A DNA stretch of 10,435 nucleotides from Dwaynesavagella gallinarum (GTDB lineage: Bacteria; Bacillota; Clostridia; Clostridiales; Clostridiaceae), in the NCBI GenBank assembly GCA_019120235.1, contig DWVN01000057.1, positions 1 through 10,435 on the forward strand, in the 5' to 3' direction. Shown here piece after piece: positions 1 through 7,074 of the stretch (positions are counted from its first letter, which is position 1; each line of letters begins with the position of its first letter). The notes beneath the pieces are model-generated. The model did not search any database. It was not told the origin of the DNA and saw nothing but the letters and a program-made list of their open reading frames with translations. The position numbers and the translations under genes are program-made.

Positions 1-42
1 AGCGTGCGAATTCTACTAACACTTGACATCGCACGCTTTTTT
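1..42 (+). terminator. Terminator-like hairpin upstream of tnpC
   Basis: A perfect 9-bp inverted repeat, AGCGTGCGA at 1-9 and TCGCACGCT at 29-37, is followed by a run of T (37-42). This has the form of a rho-independent terminator, although the 19-nt loop is long. It would sit after the upstream IS gene (probably tnpB, outside the window) and before tnpC. The stem could extend left beyond the window. It might instead be a regulatory hairpin or operator, since a candidate promoter -35 lies inside its loop. Confidence 0.55.
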
Positions 43-50
43 GATATTCT
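23..50 (+). promoter_or_regulatory. Candidate tnpC promoter with extended -10
   Basis: A perfect -35 hexamer TTGACA (23-28) is followed after 16 nt by TATTCT (45-50), four of six matches to the -10 consensus, preceded by TG one base upstream (42-43) as in extended -10 promoters. Transcription would start near 57 and leave a short leader containing the AGGAGG site at 67-72. The -35 lies in the loop of the hairpin at 1-37 and the -10 lies just after its T-run. The match could be chance in AT-rich DNA. Confidence 0.45.
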
Positions 51-66
51 TTTAACTAATAAATTT

Positions 67-72
67 AGGAGG
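67..72 (+). promoter_or_regulatory. Ribosome binding site of tnpC
   Basis: A perfect AGGAGG stands 11 nt before the ATG at 84 and fixes that codon as the start of the transposase reading frame. Confidence 0.85.
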
Positions 73-83
73 AAGTTTAACTC

Positions 84-1596
84 ATGTCACAAGAAAATTT
101 GGAAAAGATTATTGCACAACAAGCAACTACGATTCAAAATCTCACTGATGAGATTAAGCTCCTCCGTGAACAAGTAGCTTACTTAACACAAAAGCGTTAC
201 GGCAAGTCTTCAGAACAAATGCCGTTAAATGGACAAACAAGTCTCTTTGATGAACCTGATGCTCAAGATGAAGGAGAACGTCCCCGACGCCGCCGTTCAG
301 ACTATTACTTATAAAAGGAAAAAGCATAAAAGAAAACGCGCTGATTTATTGGAAAGCATTCCAGCTGAAGAAGTTCACCATGAATTAGGCGATAAGCATT
401 GTCCTGATTGCCATCATTAACTGATCGAGATAGGCAAGCAGCCAGTTCGCCAAGAATTATTGTTTATCCCAGCTCAACTTAAAAGGCTAGACCATATCCA
501 ACATGCTTACAAATGTAAATATTGCAGGCAAAGAAATCTTAGCGACAAGATCATTAAAGCTGCAGTACCTAAGGCTCCCTTGAAGCATGGCTTGGGCTCA
601 GCCTCATTGATTGCTCATACTTTGTACCAAAAGTATGAAATGAAAGTACCAGATTACCGGCAAGAAAGTTACTGGCGCAAGCTAGGTCTTGAAGTTTCCA
701 GACAACTATTAAATCGCTGGGGTTTGAAGAGCAGTGAATACTACTTTAAACCAGTGTACGATCTGCTTAAGCAAAAGCTGTTAAAACGACCAATTTTACA
801 TGCCGATGAAACTTATTACACTGTCTTAGAAAGTAAAACAATCAAGACTTACTATTGGGTCTTCCTTTCAGGCAAACATGATCAATACGGGATTACGCTC
901 TATCATCATGATCCTTCCCGGAGTGGCAAGGTTGCCATAGACTTTTTAGGAAACTATCCAGGTTACCTGCATTGTGATATGTGGCAGGCTTATGAGCAAT
1001 TGCCGGAAGCGACCTTAGTTGGCTGCTGGGCTCATGTCAGAAGAAAGTTTCATGAAGCTGTACCACAAGAGGCTTCTGAAAAGTCCCTTGCCCAAAAAGG
1101 ACTAAACTATTGTAATCGCATGTTTTACTTAGAACAAACCTGGGAGAATTTAAGCAAACAAGAACGTTACCAGCTAAGACAAGCAAAGCTCAAGCCGCTG
1201 ATGCAAGAGTTCTTCAACTGGTGTGAGAAAAATAAAACCACCGTTTTGCCAGGCTCTAAATTGGGAAGAGCCATTAATTATACACTCAAGCATCAAGCTA
1301 CTTTTGAGCATGTCTTGCTTGATGGAAATTTAGAATTATCTAACAATAAGGCTGAACGAGCTGTTAAATCACTCGTCATGGGTCGAAAGAATTGGTTATT
1401 TTCTCAGAGCTTTAAAGGAGCCACCGTTAGTGGCATTATTCTGAGCTTAATTGAAACAGCCAAAAGAAATGGACTTGACCCTGAAAAATACTTGAATTAT
1501 TTGCTTCAGAAATTACCGAATGAAGAGATTCTGGATTCGGAAATCCTTGAAGCTTATTTGCCATGGCAAAAAGAGGCCCAAATCCTTTGTAAATGA
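84..1596 (+). pseudogene. IS66-family transposase (TnpC), frameshifted and with in-frame stop
   Basis: This is the large IS66 DDE transposase, which would cut and join the IS ends. It starts at ATG 84 behind a strong ribosome site and begins with a leucine-rich zipper-like segment. The frame is lost near the CCCC run at 282-285. Removing one C restores ERPDAAVQTITYKRKKHKRKR and makes the gene 503 codons plus stop, close to normal family length. A TAA at 418-420 then interrupts the restored frame between two zinc-binding pairs, CPDC (400-411) and CKYC (514-525); it is probably a CAA-to-TAA change. The rest is intact to TGA 1594-1596, with catalytic candidates Asp (805-807, HADET), Asp (976-978, HCDMW) and Glu (1354-1356, NNKAER), then the conserved IS66 C-terminal region. 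A partial protein could start at TTG 460, but no ribosome site is visible. With two lesions it is very probably inactive. Confidence 0.9.
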
Positions 1597-1606
1597 GGCA
1601 TGCGAA

Positions 1607-1635
1607 AAGGCCATCCCTGGGGTGACCTTATTTTT
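1607..1635 (+). terminator. Probable terminator of the IS66 transposase gene
   Basis: Arms AAGGCCATCCC (1607-1617) and GGGGTGACCTT (1619-1629) pair at ten of eleven positions, with one G-T wobble and one mismatch. They are followed by ATTTTT (1630-1635). It lies 10 nt after the tnpC stop, as expected for a rho-independent terminator. Confidence 0.65.
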
Positions 1636-1651
1636 CGTGCTCTCAGGCACG
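1636..1651 (+). other. Small hairpin in the IS tail
   Basis: CGTGC (1636-1640) and GCACG (1647-1651) form a 5-bp stem with a 6-nt loop, immediately after the T-run of the preceding terminator. No long T-tract follows, so it is weak as a terminator. It may be part of a structured IS end. Confidence 0.4.
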
Positions 1652-1737
1652 CTTGGTTATTTGACGCTTTATTTACCATGGCAAGAAAAAGTCCAAAGCA
1701 ATTGCAAATAAAAGAGTCTAAATAATCGGCTCTATAA

Positions 1738-1753
1738 TTTATTTGACACTTAC
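1738..1753 (+). repeat. Probable right terminal inverted repeat of the IS66 element
   Basis: Read inward on the minus strand this end is GTAAGTGTCAAATAAA, matching the GTAA start typical of IS66-family termini. It is 42 bases past the second tnpC tail. The partner left repeat is outside the window, so the assignment rests on the GTAA signature, the position after tnpC, and the change of composition just beyond. Confidence 0.6.
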
Positions 1754-1778
1754 TCTTGAAAAGCACTTTTTTCTTACC

Positions 1779-3188
1779 CTAAAATATTCTTTTTAATAAT
1801 TTCGTAATGGACATCATTACAAACATAACAAAATTTTTATTAATTAATATAAATAACAGCAACAATATGATAGACAACATGATAACAATAATATCATTAT
1901 TTATAGTAAATAAAATAATGCATTCTATTAATAGAACAATATGACAAAATAAAACTTCTTTTATTGAAATACTTATTTTTCCATCTTTATAAATATCCCT
2001 ATATCTTAATAGAGAAACAACAAAGAAAGAAATAGCATTCGCAATCGCAGCACCAGAATAACCAATAATATGAATAAAAATTACTGAAAAAATAATATTA
2101 ATAATTGCACCATATATTGTAGTTATCATGATAGGTACTGTTTTTTTACTTGCAGTATAAATTGTACCCAAAAAACTTGCTGTACTACTATATATAACTA
2201 CCAAAAGTAACCAAGGTGTTAATTTCCATCCTTCATAATAATTATGACTTAATAGAATCTTAAAAATAGGTCTAATGACAGCTAATAAAGTACACGATAA
2301 AAAAAATAATAATTCTACAAAAACATTAAAAACATTACTTATAAACAGACGACTATTTTTCTTTCTATACTCTTCCACTACTGATATTTGCCAAGATTGA
2401 AAGAATATACCTGTTAAAGTAGTAATTAAACTTGGTATCCTATTTGCTAATGAATAAATTCCATTTGCACTTGCGCCCACCATTGCTAATATAAAAAATC
2501 TATCAGAAGTTGAATTAAACCACCAAGCTACTGAATTAGGAATTAATGGGATACTATATTTACTAAGACGAGATAACGTATCTTTATCAAAAACTCTAAA
2601 ATTATAATATTGCATAATTTTAGTGAAAAGCATTAAATAAAATATAGCAATTAACTGCCCATTAATCATAGAAATAAGATATCCATTCATTCCTGTTCGA
2701 ACAATAACTAATAGTAAAATATTACTAATTCCCATTACCAAAGTATTAATAACACCTGCAGCTGCATATTGCCGCACATATCCAGTAGCTCTTGCAAAAT
2801 TCGAAATAAGAGAATAAAAAATAGTAATAATCAATAATACACATGTATAAAAAACTGGATAATTATTAATAAACGTATTTAAAAAATAAGATAATATTAA
2901 GATTAATATAGAAATTAACAAGGTAAAATTAATTCCTGTACTAAATAGTTTTTTTTTATTTGAAGTATGATCTAAAGCAAAACGAAAAACTCCATCAAAA
3001 ATATCTAAACATACAATAGGAGACAATAAAGAAATCACAGCTGTTAGCATATCAACTTTGCCAAATTCAGATGTGGTTAAAGTATAAGAATATATAGGAA
3101 CCATTATAAATTGCATGATTTTGCTTCCTAAATTTCCTATAGCAAAAATTACAGAATTTCCAAGTAATTTCTTATATTTACTTTTCAT
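1779..3188 (-). CDS. wzx: Wzx-type polysaccharide repeat-unit flippase
   Basis: A 469-residue integral membrane protein of the polysaccharide-transporter (MATE-like/MOP) superfamily, predicted to move undecaprenyl-pyrophosphate-linked repeat units across the cytoplasmic membrane. It shows about 12-14 hydrophobic segments throughout and an N-terminus typical of the family (SVIFAIGNLGSKIMQFIMVPIYSYTL split over residues 12-37). A stretch at 211-233 (YSIPLIPNSVAWWFNSTSDR) resembles the conserved region of Gram-positive flippases, and polar FQSWQISVVEEY lies at 263-274. Length is normal and the C-terminus looks complete. The ATG at 3188 has GGAGA upstream (3195-3199) and overlaps the pyruvyl transferase stop by 11 bases. 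It is the last gene of the operon. Its TAG ends 25 bases from the probable IS66 right end, so no native terminator is visible. Confidence 0.88.
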   Translation of the reverse strand: MKSKYKKLLGNSVIFAIGNLGSKIMQFIMVPIYSYTLTTSEFGKVDMLTAVISLLSPIVCLDIFDGVFRFALDHTSNKKKLFSTGINFTLLISILILILSYFLNTFINNYPVFYTCVLLIITIFYSLISNFARATGYVRQYAAAGVINTLVMGISNILLLVIVRTGMNGYLISMINGQLIAIFYLMLFTKIMQYYNFRVFDKDTLSRLSKYSIPLIPNSVAWWFNSTSDRFFILAMVGASANGIYSLANRIPSLITTLTGIFFQSWQISVVEEYRKKNSRLFISNVFNVFVELLFFLSCTLLAVIRPIFKILLSHNYYEGWKLTPWLLLVVIYSSTASFLGTIYTASKKTVPIMITTIYGAIINIIFSVIFIHIIGYSGAAIANAISFFVVSLLRYRDIYKDGKISISIKEVLFCHIVLLIECIILFTINNDIIVIMLSIILLLLFILINKNFVMFVMMSITKLLKRIF

Positions 3189-4284
3189 TTATTTTCTCCA
3201 TTATTTTTGTTAAAACATCAAAATGTTTATTCGCATTTAAGCACATATTATTAAAATAATCTTTAGGGTATTTTGTAAATCTAACAAAAGTATTTTCATT
3301 TATGTCATTTAAATTAGTAAAAGCTTGGTTAGGTGCAATATCTTTTATAACATTTTCAATTTTTTCACTATAGCTAATTACAAAAACTGGCTTTTTAAAT
3401 ATCCAAGCTAAAATCATAGCATGATAACGTGTTGCTATGATTTTATCTGCATTTGCAATAATTTTTAAAGAATCTTCAATATTTTGGTGATTATAAATCT
3501 GAACATATTTTTTATCAAAATCATTTAATTTATTATATATACACTGTGCATTATCATAATCGCCTTCATTTTCACAAAAAGACATTAATACCATTTTTTT
3601 CCTTTTTTTAATATTTTTCTTAATAAAATGAATAATAAAATCATTATACTTTTTATTTACATCATTATCAGAAAAACTTTTAACTGAAATTAAGGTATAT
3701 TCACTATCTAATTTATACTTATCCACATTTAATGTAAAAACTAAATCTGGACAATAATGTATATTATTCTCTCTTTGCTTTGATGATATTAATGATACAG
3801 AATTTCTATCTCTAAAAGTAACAGAATATGCATTTAATAATAAATGTTGATATTTCTTTAGTTGATACTTATGGTAATAGGGACCAAAATTACTCCCCAT
3901 AACAACATAATATTTAAAACTCTTTTCAACAAGTTTTCTGAAATAATAAAGCGAACCCATTCCGAATTTAGGAAGAATAAATATTGAACCACCTAAATCT
4001 ATGAAAACACTTGACTTTTTTCTTTGTTTTAAAAAGAGTGAGCGTACCGTATTGGGTAATACTATATTAAATTTATTTGTTATTCTATCAGCAATTTTGG
4101 TATATAAACTTTCATGTTGAAAAACATATTTTATATTTTTTATTTCCTTAAAAGGATTATTTAAGGAAGTATTCATTACAATAATAAAATTATAATTTGG
4201 AAATTTTTCGGCTAATATTTTCATAAATAAATCATCGCCTAAATTATTATTCCAATATCCATTTACAATAATATTTTTTCTCAT
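3178..4284 (-). CDS. Polysaccharide pyruvyl transferase family protein
   Basis: A 368-residue cytoplasmic enzyme of the polysaccharide pyruvyl transferase family, which transfers pyruvate from phosphoenolpyruvate to a sugar as a ketal and so adds a negative charge. Visible family features are GYWNNNLGDD at 9-18, FIDLGGS at 94-100, GSNFGPY at 120-126, FRDRNS at 147-152, PDLVF at 169-173, ATRYHA at 284-289 and the following YSEKIENVI at 305-313. The Arg-Tyr-His stretch with the downstream Ser/Glu-Lys segment is the strongest match. Length is usual. The ATG at 4284 lies 4 bases after the LicD stop and has only a weak ribosome site, so translation may depend on coupling. The acceptor sugar cannot be read from sequence. 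Some family members act on other sugar polymers, so the pyruvyl activity is family-based. Confidence 0.85.
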   Translation of the reverse strand: MRKNIIVNGYWNNNLGDDLFMKILAEKFPNYNFIIVMNTSLNNPFKEIKNIKYVFQHESLYTKIADRITNKFNIVLPNTVRSLFLKQRKKSSVFIDLGGSIFILPKFGMGSLYYFRKLVEKSFKYYVVMGSNFGPYYHKYQLKKYQHLLLNAYSVTFRDRNSVSLISSKQRENNIHYCPDLVFTLNVDKYKLDSEYTLISVKSFSDNDVNKKYNDFIIHFIKKNIKKRKKMVLMSFCENEGDYDNAQCIYNKLNDFDKKYVQIYNHQNIEDSLKIIANADKIIATRYHAMILAWIFKKPVFVISYSEKIENVIKDIAPNQAFTNLNDINENTFVRFTKYPKDYFNNMCLNANKHFDVLTKIMEKINEK

Positions 4285-4288
4285 TTTT

Positions 4289-5110
4289 TTACTTTAAAAA
4301 CAAATCATAGTTATGATGAGGAACTCGTTCTTTTATAGGTGGCATGGCTCTCCAATCACCATATTCAATTTCTAAGTATTTTTCATAATTTTTTATAACT
4401 TTAAACTTTTTTCCTTCAAATGTTAAATAAGTGTATTCAGAAATAATTTCTTTTGGGAAAATATCTTTTAATCTATGATCTGCCCACACAGTATCCGAAA
4501 TTCTATTTGAATGTACCTCTCCTAATTCCCGTACTATATTTATCATTTCATTTCTATATTTATTAGTCTTACCTAAAGTTAACAATCTTATAATATTTTT
4601 ACATATATTTTTATCCCATTTAGTATTGCTTCCAGATAAAAGGATATGTAATCTATTTAATTTTCTTACATATTTTTTAAAAACTTTCATATCATCAGGA
4701 ACATCAGTTAAAGGAAAGATGTCTATCCATGCTCCTCCCTGATCCCGAGTATGATAAAATACTGCTTCTGTATTTGAATCTTCTAGCTTTAAAAAAGGAT
4801 ATCCATAATTTTCTTTATCATCTAACTCTTTAGAATATCCATGAAAAATATATCTACCATTATTATTTAATCGATCTGCTATAGAAATTAATTTATAATA
4901 ATCTCCATAGGGCATCGCTACATCTATATCATCGTCCCATGGAATAAAACCTTTATGTCGCGCGGCACCTAATAGAGTTCCCGAATCTAAAGTATAATTT
5001 AATCCATTCTCATTACATAATTTATCAAAATAATTTAAAATATTCAGTAATATATTCTTTTTATCACTTAAATTACATTTTTTTTTAAATTTTATATTAG
5101 CCTTTGTCAT
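4289..5110 (-). CDS. LicD-family phosphotransferase
   Basis: A 273-residue LicD-family protein with a nucleotidyltransferase-like fold. The family transfers phosphocholine, or in other cases ribitol- or glycerol-phosphate-type groups, onto surface glycans. The signature is clear: SGTLLGAARHKGFIPWDDDID at 43-63 with the metal-binding aspartates 59-61 and 63, WIDIFPL at 128-134, and the C-terminal YGDWRAMPP (250-258) followed by VPHH (263-266). The ATG at 5110 has AGGAAG seven bases upstream (5118-5123) and overlaps the preceding GT2 gene by 14 bases. No choline uptake or activation genes (licA, licB, licC) are in the window, so the transferred group is unknown. In this setting it probably decorates the exopolysaccharide repeat unit before export. 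Confidence 0.88.
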   Translation of the reverse strand: MTKANIKFKKKCNLSDKKNILLNILNYFDKLCNENGLNYTLDSGTLLGAARHKGFIPWDDDIDVAMPYGDYYKLISIADRLNNNGRYIFHGYSKELDDKENYGYPFLKLEDSNTEAVFYHTRDQGGAWIDIFPLTDVPDDMKVFKKYVRKLNRLHILLSGSNTKWDKNICKNIIRLLTLGKTNKYRNEMINIVRELGEVHSNRISDTVWADHRLKDIFPKEIISEYTYLTFEGKKFKVIKNYEKYLEIEYGDWRAMPPIKERVPHHNYDLFLK

Positions 5111-6083
5111 ATTTAAGCTTCCTTATTAATCTATTCAACAAATACATACTTCTTGGATATTTCACTATACTAATTAATATTACAGTTTTCAATTTTCCAA
5201 TAATCGATATCATATACCTAACACTATTTATGGAAATTTTTACATTAAATTCTCTCTTAAAACTATTCATATAGCTAATAATCTGATTAGTATTATAATT
5301 AGATTTTAAAAATTGAATATACATCATGAAATATCTTTTTAAAATAAATAAATTCCAATAACCTCCTTTAATATATTTATGAACCATTTTTGATAACTTT
5401 ACATTATCTTGATAAAAATCTTTCTTTATAATAAGGTGTGTTATTGATGAATTGTTTTCTTTTATTTCATAAACACTGAAAGGAACCAATCTAATTTGTC
5501 CAGTAACTTTTTCTAAACAAATTAAATTAAAAATCAAATCCTCCCCCACAATAATATCCAATGGAAACTTAATTTTATTATTTATCAAAAAACTTCTTTT
5601 GTATAACTTAGATACAGGTCCAGATTGCCAAAATGTTTTCTTGGTACTTAATAAACCCAAATTAGATAATATAAGGTGCTTTTTTGTAATATTTGTTTGT
5701 AACTTTTTTCCTGAGAAATTCACTAAATCAATATTATTATTTATGGTTTTCAATACTTTTGCTATAATCTCTACATTTTTTAGTTCATCATCACTATCTA
5801 CAAACATCAAATATCGACCATTTGACTTTTCAATTCCATAATTTCTAGCAGAACTTGCTCCTTTATGAGATCTTTTATAAATAAAAACTGTATCTTGTAG
5901 ATAATCACTGAAAGTATTTTTTATTAAATTTACTGAATCATCATCAGATTCATCATCTATTATCAAGATTTCAATTTGATTCAAAAATTTCTTTATTTTT
6001 AAGCACGACTCAATCACATTAACTATTGTAGTTTCCGAATTATACGTAGGGATAATAATGCTTAAATTTTTATTTTGCTTCAT
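5097..6083 (-). CDS. Glycosyltransferase family 2, repeat-unit assembly
   Basis: A 328-residue GT-A-fold glycosyltransferase that would add one sugar to the lipid-linked repeat unit at the inner membrane face. The N-terminal strand LSIIIPTYNSE (7-17), IDDES (42-46), the DSDD nucleotide-sugar/metal motif at 96-99, and GED (180-182), the likely catalytic-base region, are all present. The C-terminal 100 residues are basic and partly hydrophobic, as in membrane-associated capsule GT2 enzymes. Donor and acceptor sugars cannot be predicted. The ATG at 6083 overlaps the preceding GT4 stop by 14 bases and has no convincing ribosome site, suggesting translational coupling. Confidence 0.88.
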   Translation of the reverse strand: MKQNKNLSIIIPTYNSETTIVNVIESCLKIKKFLNQIEILIIDDESDDDSVNLIKNTFSDYLQDTVFIYKRSHKGASSARNYGIEKSNGRYLMFVDSDDELKNVEIIAKVLKTINNNIDLVNFSGKKLQTNITKKHLILSNLGLLSTKKTFWQSGPVSKLYKRSFLINNKIKFPLDIIVGEDLIFNLICLEKVTGQIRLVPFSVYEIKENNSSITHLIIKKDFYQDNVKLSKMVHKYIKGGYWNLFILKRYFMMYIQFLKSNYNTNQIISYMNSFKREFNVKISINSVRYMISIIGKLKTVILISIVKYPRSMYLLNRLIRKLKYDKG

Positions 6084-7074
6084 AATAATACTTTAAAATT
6101 TCATATAAAGTGCTTTTATACGAATGTGTTAATACTTCTTTCTTACTAATGAAATTATATTTACTTTTTAAACCTACTTGAATTTTATCTATAATGTTTC
6201 TCCTATCATTTATATCAACTTTAGAATATTGCCCTTTAAATTTATTTAAAAATTCAATCTGACCTCCCGTATCAGGAGCTAAAATATAAAGTCCATTTAA
6301 TATCGCTTCTTCAAAAGTAATACCAAATGGTTCACTTGGATTTAACGAAATAAATACCTTCGATTTTCTATATATTTCATTTATTTTTGCATGACTTACT
6401 GGTCCCCAAAACTTGATTCTCTTATTTTTTTTATATTTTTGTTCAAGACGCTTAAGATCCGGACCACCACCAACGATATTAAAAACCACATCATCTGGCT
6501 TTTGAGCTAAAATAAATGCATCTATAGCTAATTCAATATTCTTGGATTTCACAACTCTACCCACATATAAAAGATCTTTTCTATGATGAATATCCGGATT
6601 ATCCACAATATCTTTTAACTGTTGATTGTCTAATCCTATATTAAATATGCCATTTACTTTTAGATTATAGATTTGTTCATTTATAAATTTAGTAAACTTA
6701 GAATTTGCTAATTCAACATCAAATTTTTTATTTATTAAGCAATCAATTATATGCATTAAATTTAGTCTAAGAAAAGAATAATTACCAAATCTAGGAAACC
6801 CATGTAATAAATGTATTTTAAACGTTTTTTTAAACAAAATAAAAAACATAGAATATTGTAGCGAACTAATTATTATATCTGGCTTAAAATTATATATCTT
6901 ATTAATATTCCAAACACTTGCCGTATCAATATTCGAAATTTTTACATGTTTACGTGTAACTAACATTACTTGATTTTTTTCACGTAGTGCTTCTCTAGCT
7001 AAATTTTCGGTAAAAACAGCTACTCCACCACTTTTTCCTTCACTTGGAATAGGTCCTGCTATCAAAATTTTCAT
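6070..7074 (-). CDS. Glycosyltransferase family 4, repeat-unit assembly
   Basis: A 334-residue GT-B-fold retaining glycosyltransferase. The first strand and donor loop are MKILIAGPIPSEGKSGGVAV (1-20). The C-terminal Rossmann half begins with LLYVGRVVKSKNIE (168-181), then VGGGPDL (201-207), and carries the GT4 E-x7-E signature EPFGITFEE at Glu248 and Glu256. I place the start at ATG 7074 rather than the in-frame ATG at 7089: GGAGGT (7082-7087) is seven bases before 7074, and the protein then starts directly at the conserved first strand. The five extra residues from 7089 would be encoded by the ribosome site itself. It overlaps the polymerase gene by 35 bases. Sugar specificity is not readable. 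Confidence 0.88.
   Translation of the reverse strand: MKILIAGPIPSEGKSGGVAVFTENLAREALREKNQVMLVTRKHVKISNIDTASVWNINKIYNFKPDIIISSLQYSMFFILFKKTFKIHLLHGFPRFGNYSFLRLNLMHIIDCLINKKFDVELANSKFTKFINEQIYNLKVNGIFNIGLDNQQLKDIVDNPDIHHRKDLLYVGRVVKSKNIELAIDAFILAQKPDDVVFNIVGGGPDLKRLEQKYKKNKRIKFWGPVSHAKINEIYRKSKVFISLNPSEPFGITFEEAILNGLYILAPDTGGQIEFLNKFKGQYSKVDINDRRNIIDKIQVGLKSKYNFISKKEVLTHSYKSTLYEILKYYYEAK

Larger units (their letters stand above)
1555..1711 (+). repeat. Imperfect direct repeat of the tnpC 3' end
   Basis: The last 14 codons of tnpC (1555-1596) recur 115 bp downstream at 1670-1711. Without gaps, 32 of 42 bases match, and the encoded ends are YLPWQKEAQILCK-stop and YLPWQEKVQSNCK-stop, with both stops at the same relative place. 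The second copy is in a different frame from the first. The 73 bp between them hold two hairpins. This looks like the tail of a second, diverged IS66 transposase joined behind the first, or an old internal duplication. Confidence 0.7.
1..1753 (+). mobile_element. IS66-family insertion sequence, 3' part, inactivated
   Basis: This is the right-hand portion of an IS66-family element, holding a broken tnpC (84-1596) and its 3' tail. The family call rests on the transposase: a leucine-rich N-terminus, split zinc-finger cysteines, a DDE domain and an IS66-type C-terminus. The right end is placed at 1753 because the reverse complement there begins GTAAGTGTCAAATAAA, and IS66 termini usually start with GTAA. 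The left inverted repeat and the usual accessory genes tnpA and tnpB are not in the window, so the left boundary and the 8-bp target duplication cannot be verified; on the right side the candidate duplicated octamer is 1754-1761. GC content in lines I counted is about 35-48%, well above the adjoining polysaccharide genes, so the element and the cluster have different histories. Confidence 0.85.

Noticed and set aside
1520..1711. Independent small protein ending in LPWQEKVQSNCK
   Set aside because: It starts inside tnpC in another frame without a ribosome site. Only the last residues resemble a protein, and they are explained by the duplicated transposase tail.
1554..1766. Minus-strand open frame of 70 codons across the IS tail
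   Set aside because: It runs antisense through the end of tnpC, the hairpins and the IS terminus, has no ribosome site, and resembles no protein I know.
1758..1773. Short palindrome-like AAAAGCACTTTTTT as terminator of the polysaccharide operon
   Set aside because: The stem is only about five mostly A-T pairs with almost no loop; too weak to call.
1743..1790. Outward promoter at the IS right end
   Set aside because: TTGACA is present at 1743-1748, but no acceptable -10 lies 16-18 bases further, and transcription would run antisense into the operon.
5599..5841. Plus-strand open frame of 80 codons
   Set aside because: It lies wholly antisense inside the GT2 gene, whose reading frame has clear motifs over the same bases.
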